Assembly (NCBI GenBank): GCA_900618425.1
Contig: UZAN01040039.1
Span: forward strand, 29,575-93,574
Source of the DNA: Echinostoma caproni
Taxonomy: Eukaryota > Platyhelminthes > Trematoda > Plagiorchiida > Echinostomatidae
Direction: 5' to 3'
DNA length: 64,000 bases
The translations under genes were made by a program, and so were the position numbers. This document shows positions 58,318 to 64,000 of this stretch, piece after piece (positions within the stretch are counted from its first letter, which is position 1; every line of letters starts with the position of its first letter). A model generated the notes under the pieces. The model was not told the DNA's origin. It was given only the letters and a program-made list of their open reading frames with translations, and searched no databases.

Positions 58318-60584
58318 AACAGAATGCTCAAACGTGTAATTACAGAAGTACCCATAGCTCAAGAGCTAAGTTGTTTATTGAAAAATATCTATTTTTTAAA
58401 CAAAAGTGATCCGGGTTAATTCGATGAAACAGAACTTCGCTAATCACACCACCTGACCTAGTCCATTGCATATAACTCTCAACAGGGAATAAAGCTTTTT
58501 GTTTCTGTGAGAGAAGCGTACATACGTAATTAGCTAAGCTACACACAAAAGGATTCAAACAAAAACCACTAGAACTAGCTTCAAGTTATATGCAAGTGCA
58601 TTGTCAAATCAGTTCCTTTATTCATTTATATCCGTATCTTTCGGAAATAAAGATAGGGATCAATAAACCGTCTCGAAAATCAATATTCAAGCGTTAGAAA
58701 TAAAACACGAGCCAGGAGTGTGTGGTGCAACGATGAACTGAAATCGTGCAGCCGTTGTCTTCTATAGATAACGAGATCCCGTAAACCAGAATCGACAATG
58801 AAACAATTTATGATTAGACTGATAGTGTTGTTTTTTGAAAACACTAGATAGAAATCTTGTTGTGTACAGTCGAACTTCGTGTCCCGAGAGTAGATATGTG
58901 AGGTCAGATCCTGACGGTTCGCGTTGCAGACTTTTGCAAAGTTTTTTTTGAATGCCATACTGTTTGTTCCACATGACGGTGAGCGAATTCGTGACTGTCC
59001 AACAAGATACCACAGTTTGGTCTATCGGGAATCAACCGTCTACAGCATTGATTTTTGCGAATAATGCGGCATAACCTTTGCCATGCTGAATAACGATTTA
59101 CACAACGGCTACCTCATTATGCCGTTGAACAAACAAACGAGAGTAGAAAGCTTAGCGCCCAATCAGGTGTTTCAAATTCGACTTTATTTCTCGATTCGAT
59201 TTTGCTGTTTCAGTGATGAAAATTTTAATCATTACTAGTAAAATTTCAAAAGTTTTCTCTCTCTGTCCTTCTACAGGTAAAAGTGTATCCGGAATTAGGT
59301 AAAAACCTCCGTATTCTTGCATAAAATGGAGAAGTTAATTGTGAACTGTGAAGCGAATCGAGTCGGAAACAATGGTCGCGCGTAACTTATTCAGAATCGT
59401 GGTTCATTTACAAATGTCCCCGACGTATAAATTGGAAAACTTTAATTTATAACTTGGACTATCAACTATGTGAAATAAAATGAGATCCAACGATCCAAAA
59501 TAGCGTCTGAAGCGACCTTATCAGGAAACATCAGATGGCCCAGTAGAAGAAGGAATCAGCTTTCCAACCTCACACATCAAGACACTGCCAACGCGCACGG
59601 TCTAAATTGAGGACGAGGGGGAGGGTCAATTCAGATAGTTCCAGTGCTTTCTGCAACAAGATGTGCTGTTGGACACAGTGTTGCTGTTTGCAGTTGATGA
59701 TGTAACGCCACAGTTCACCTTGTTGCCTAGACTAATCATAAAATAAGAATGATCTTGACATATTCGACTGACCTTTACGCTTTACGATTATTTTAAAAAC
59801 AATCAACATTCATTAAAACAACAGGTATGAATCAATACATTTTTCGGAGAATAACCCAAAATTGTCCGGTTATTTGCCTTAAATGAAGCTAGTTACGATT
59901 GATAGGTCTCAGCAATTGAATAGTTTGTACTTGTGAATTCGGTATTTATTTTTTTCCCTCGGGACTGCGTCACAAGACTTTAGAAGAAGATGAAGTGCTA
60001 CCCCGGAATGGAAAATGGTCCTTGATAGAATATTCATTGACGTTTTAGTCTTTGTAACTGTAAGTGTGTCGAATGAGTACTGCCTTACACTCAGTGCGAC
60101 AGTTGTTACGGCTTTTCATCACCACTTGCAATTTGATAGCAGTTTGTAAGGTAAAATGCATGCAATCCGTGTCACTACATAACAGCAATGCGGTGAATGT
60201 TCAAACCCATAAGCACCGGTTGGTCGCGAAGTCATAATACACAACGAACAGATCAACAAACAGAATGGTGAAAAAGTGTTCGGAATCAGTCTATGGGCAT
60301 TGGGGAAAAAGCGTAGTGGACGATTAAAAGATGCTCGGTAACAAAGTAGTTGATCATCCACACCAGTTGCCGTAATATAATGCACGAAATCAATTATTTC
60401 TTTTTAGAATACAAGCGTAGAAAGTAGCAAAGGTTGAAGCAAACGAGGTTAAAGTGGTAACAAAGCAACATTTGACAACAGAACAAGAAAGCGTTCGATC
60501 CCGCATGCATGGATAATTTATAACTGCACCGATTAAATAGGAAAACAAGTTACACAATGCCGCATTGAAATGAGGAGAAACAAT
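58318..60584. other. No recognised gene
   Basis: Only chance-length ORFs. A B-box-like TGTTCAAACCC at 60,199 has no A box at the right spacing. Confidence 0.4.
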
Positions 60585-61463
60585 CATACCAATCCCCAAA
60601 GAATCCATATCTTCTATCCTCTCCAAACGTTTTCGTCCCATTGCGTTAACATCAGCTCTTAAATTGACTGAAAAGGCTATCCTCAAATGCCTTCAGCAGT
60701 CCATAAACATTCCCAGTGATCCGTTACAGTTTGCTTACAAGCCTAATGGATCTACCCTGGACGCAGTCTCCACCCTCATTCATTTCATCACTAAATCGTT
60801 GAACAGCTCTGTTTTTCTCGACTACTTTTCTGCATTTGATTCCATTCATCGATCTAAGTTGTTACAAAAACTGGAATCGTTTGAATGCCCTACGCAGTTG
60901 TTAGCTTGGCTATCCAACTATTTTACCGATAGGGTACAAACCACTAGATTGGGGAAGGCCACATCGAAACCCTTAATCAACAACTCCGGGGTCCTTCAAG
61001 GAGCTGTGCTATCCCCATACTTATTTGCCACTTACATTTGTGATATTCCGTGTTTCTCCTGCACGTATTTTGAAATATGCAGATGATGTCGTGTTTTGCC
61101 AACTCATTTCTTCTTACTCTGATCTAAGCTCCTTCACCGATAATCTTGATCAAATTCAGTCATTCTCCTCCTCATCGGGGCTAACCCTGAACCCCAGTAA
61201 ATGTGTTCTTGTTTATATAGTTTTGCTCGCTCTCCATATCCGACAGACCCCACAGTGCTTAATAACAATCTGTTTATACAGTTTTGCGCGCTCTCCATAT
61301 CGACAGACCCCACATTGATTAATAACAATCCTTTCTCTAGGGAAAACTCTGTCAAATATCTTGGTGTAACCGTAGATAGCAATCTTCATTGGTCAACCCA
61401 CATCCACAACTGCATTGATAAACTGCGACGCCTTCCATTTTTCATTGGAAGCAGAAAATAAAT
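60585..61463 (+). pseudogene. LINE reverse-transcriptase fragment (CR1/Jockey group) with YADD box
   Basis: The frame reads FRPIALTSALKLTEKAILKC, then QFAYKPNGSTLDAVSTL, FLDYFSAFDSIHRSKLLQKL (first catalytic Asp present), LAWLSNYFTDRVQTTRLGKA and SGVLQGAVLSPYLFATYICD. A frameshift near 61,045 leads to ILKYADDVVFCQLIS (the YADD active site) and SSSGLTLNPSKC. A 60-bp tandem duplication (61211-61331) then breaks the frame, and the end reads VKYLGVTVDSNLHWSTHIHN before a TAA. Reverse transcriptase motifs are in the right order, but two frame breaks make it dead. No endonuclease upstream or C-terminal domain downstream. It is less decayed than the other LINE copies. Confidence 0.9.
61211..61331 (+). 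repeat. 60-bp tandem duplication inside the LINE
   Basis: 61211-61271 and 61272-61331 are near-identical (GCGCTCTCCATATCGACAGA shared, with one deleted C and a few changes). It lies between the YADD region and the VKYLGV segment. Confidence 0.92.
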
Positions 61464-62404
61464 ACTTCTGATTTGCTTTGTGAGTTTTCAGTAGAGGAAC
61501 TGGGAAGAACCTAGATTGAACCTCATTATAACCGGTAGAACTGCAAACCGACACCATAGATGCGGGAAATAGTTTTGTTTCTACTGCAATGCATGGTACA
61601 AACTGGTTGATATTCGAATGTTTATGTAGATTATCATTTGAACGACCAACGTTCCATCATCAGCCGAGATGAAATTAATGTGTGTGAATATAACGTTTTG
61701 GGCTTTTGTGGATTAGCGACTGACGTGGCATTAAAGGGAGATTCGAGTGATCGCGATAAGCCTTCATTGAGCCAGCTAGATGAAAGATATCCTGTTATCT
61801 GTTATCAATCGATCAATCTGGTGTGACCTGCTGATATGTGGCTACGTGGTCAGATTTCTGTCAAGTCAACTAGTTCCTGTTTTGCGGGGGGTACAAACAT
61901 CCAATCGATGTCAGTACTTCTGCTGACACGGTAGTTCAGCAGTGCATGGCTCCAGAAAACTCCCTTAGTTTTTTAGTGAAAGCTTTGATCAATGGTTTTT
62001 TTCTGTCACAGTCGCAAAGCAGTCCTTCTTTAACAGTTACCGCTATTTCTGAATATCACGGTGAGCTTTACAGGTGAATCATGTACTCTAAGACATACAC
62101 TAACGGATTTAAGGTTGTCTGGGAACATACACGAAAGGGGATGATAGGCGGTAGTGGTGGTCGTCGTCGTTGACGTGCGATTCGAATGTGACCTCGGACC
62201 GCCTTTCTGACCAACAACAACGTCGAGTTTTGTAACCTGACTAACGCACCACTGATCATTCCATGGGAAACGCAGGAATCAGTCAAATTTTATGACTAAA
62301 TTTTCCTGCCATATCCGAAATTTTGTAGACTGGTTTACAATCTTTATACATTCCTGATATACCCCATACATAGTGATTACATACAGCTATTGATCGAACT
62401 CGAA
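61464..62404. other. No recognised gene
   Basis: A GTGGTGGTCGTCGTCG-type patch is at 62,152-62,169. At 61,518-61,540 the minus strand has GGTTCAATCTAGG, a weak B box without partner. Nothing else. Confidence 0.4.
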
Positions 62405-62835
62405 GTCAGAGGCTCATTATGAGAACTAATCGCACGCTCATTCTTCTCTTTCCTCCGTAGGATATTTACACCAAGATATTGTTTCTCCGCAAAAATGATA
62501 AATGTCACTTATGGTTCCTGGTAGGAGATAACATAACGTACTCTTGAAATAATTTGCGTTTTTAGTTGAGTAGAAATGAGGATTACCAAAGTTTCTTTTG
62601 ATCTCCGCCTGAAAGATTCAACAGTTGGCGTAGGAACGACGTGAGATGGGATTGTATTTCAAGTGCTGCACACTCTGACGTAAAATGATTGACACCGGCA
62701 TTCCAGTCGACAATTCGAAACCACTACTTTGCGATGACGTCCCTTGGGGTTGATGTTGAGCGACAACGTGAGCAGCGGACGACGCCACGACGGTCATCAG
62801 ACATCTTGCTCCGAATACAGTGTTTTGGAGCTCGG
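62405..62835 (-). pseudogene. CR1-like LINE 3' end, degenerate copy
   Basis: The minus strand reads NINPKGRHRKVVVSNCRLEC then CQSFYVRVCST, a stop, and IPSHVVPTPTVESFRRRSKE, aligning with the C-terminal domain of the copy at 52584-53030 (RGHRFKLLIPKCRLKCRHQS, FHVVCAPTIESCKHRLDE). The 3' UTR also matches (GATATTTACACC, GGTAGGAGATAA). It has stops and no tail repeat left, so it is older than the 52.5-kb copy. Confidence 0.82.
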
Positions 62836-64000
62836 GAAGGAATATACTAATATCCGGAAACACAAAAGCATCTACAGTAGAAGCCTCTTATGTTGTTTCT
62901 TTGATTGATTGATTACCTTAAGAAAAGTACAATCTCTCGACTTCAACGACAATGACTGGAGCATCAGCTGCAAGCTACCAAAGCGTGTGTAGAAAAAAGA
63001 ATTTATTGATAAAAATGATTCATAAATATCACGCAGGTATTGTGAGTTCATTTTGGTTACACTCTGTGTGTGCGTTGAAAAAGGTGCAGATTTTCTCACA
63101 TAATCCTCTCCGAACAGATTATGCACGAGCAAATCTCTAATAGGGGTCAAATTGAGGCTGGCATACGTAAAATACCGGGGTTATCTTTCAGTCGATTGAT
63201 AAGTATATTTTTTATATTTCTCACTCCTAAGCTCAGACAATTCTTGGGACTTCCATTAACTGTTCAAAGATTTAAAATCCGTTAAGGTGAGCATCAGGAT
63301 GTGGGGTCATAATCTTATTTGTGAAACCTTCTAACACCGCTTTACTGATTCAGTCACGTTAGGCCGCTTTCAGATTGGGTCAAGAATGGTTTAAAACAAA
63401 ATCCGGCACCGATTTATCAACGACTGCATAACTATGCAAATGAAATGTCACTTTTTGTACGGGTCTGATAATAGTTACATGCAGGTCGATGGTAACCGCA
63501 GACAAAAAATAATAACCGCAAAACGAGCTGTATGCTTTGTGGCCAAGACTCGTTTCTGTCGAGTGACCGTTTTCCTTAATGGGATACCGTTGACATCACC
63601 GACAAAATCGCATGGGTACGCATTTCTCCATAGAACATAGTTTCACATGACAGTCGTGCGTGTTTCATAGTAGATCGACTTCTATCATGGATCAGGATAA
63701 AAAAAATCGTGGAATGGAATATCTGACAATCACAGTAAGTTAACTCATTCCTCCAAGTAATCCCACAGAACTATATCTTCTTGTTGTCTTTCAGCCTCTT
63801 CCCTAGGACTTTCAGTTCATCGATTCGTTCGACAATCTTGTCGGGGTTTCATTTGTTCCCAAATTATAGGCAATTTTTGTTTTTCTTACATTTCCCAAAA
63901 TGATGTGACTAGTTCAAGTGCTACCAAAACCAAAGCTAAAAATGGGAAACTGATCGCCGTAAGAACTGAATTGGAATACGGAGTTTGGTATCCTTTTTTG
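62836..64000. other. No recognised gene
   Basis: ORFs 62872-63150 and 63434-63640 are of chance length; the latter has a mixed AKTRFCRVTVFLNGIPLTSP segment that might be an exon. Nothing else recognised up to the window end. Confidence 0.4.

Noticed and set aside
1..64000. CRISPR array, bacterial operons, phage or plasmid content
   Set aside because: No regularly spaced short repeats, no tightly packed ORFs with ribosome binding sites. Content is that of an animal genome with non-LTR and Penelope-like elements.

Overview
The window looks like a piece of a repeat-rich animal nuclear genome. The best fit is a digenean flatworm (liver-fluke-like trematode). Reasons: the DNA leans AT-rich, there is no bacterial-style gene packing, and almost every segment that can be recognised is a broken retroelement of the kinds that crowd trematode genomes (RTE, CR1/Jockey-like, Penelope-like, and solo LTRs of a CsRn1-like size). 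The species assignment is inference; no single-copy gene here can be named. Two ambiguous bases (1924, 22390) suggest a draft assembly.

Layout. 1-4.3 kb: a GAT microsatellite, a Penelope-like scrap, a candidate coding exon (1281-1523), a 469-bp solo LTR (1823-2291), a foldback hairpin (2377-2570) and a 1-kb palindromic module in which two ~98% identical 217-bp inverted arms enclose a Penelope-like GIY-YIG remnant (3234-4254). 4.3-20 kb: mostly unrecognised DNA with a second copy of the LTR (8332-8822), a perfect 18-bp hairpin (5633-5677) and a few candidate exons, the best at 16706-16900. 20-22 kb: candidate terminal exon, Penelope-like remnants in opposite orientations, a candidate small exon and a tRNA-derived SINE. 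22-42 kb: long featureless tracts with candidate short-intron gene pieces (26758-27132 minus; 31036-31455 plus), a 205-codon ORF with a signal peptide (35562-36179), a second SINE copy (37622) and a tRNA-like SINE (42183-42341, minus). 43-46.7 kb: another Penelope-like remnant, a second large inverted repeat (44915/45718) and a region open in all three forward frames. 49-63 kb: retroelement graveyard. It holds three 3' pieces of one CR1-like LINE on the minus strand (49755, 52430-53330, 62405-62835), a fourth inverted 3' tip (56030) nested inside a minus-strand RTE remnant (55430-57240), and a separate LINE reverse-transcriptase fragment on the plus strand (60585-61461).

No complete protein-coding gene, tRNA, rRNA or CRISPR array can be supported. 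Any host genes here are split into short exons and must be confirmed with RNA-seq or comparison to related flukes. ORFs of about 100 codons are expected by chance at this base composition (my rough estimate is several per window), so candidate exons carry low confidence. No convincing new biological system is visible. The most unusual structures are the two large inverted-repeat modules and the nested LINE/RTE arrangement.
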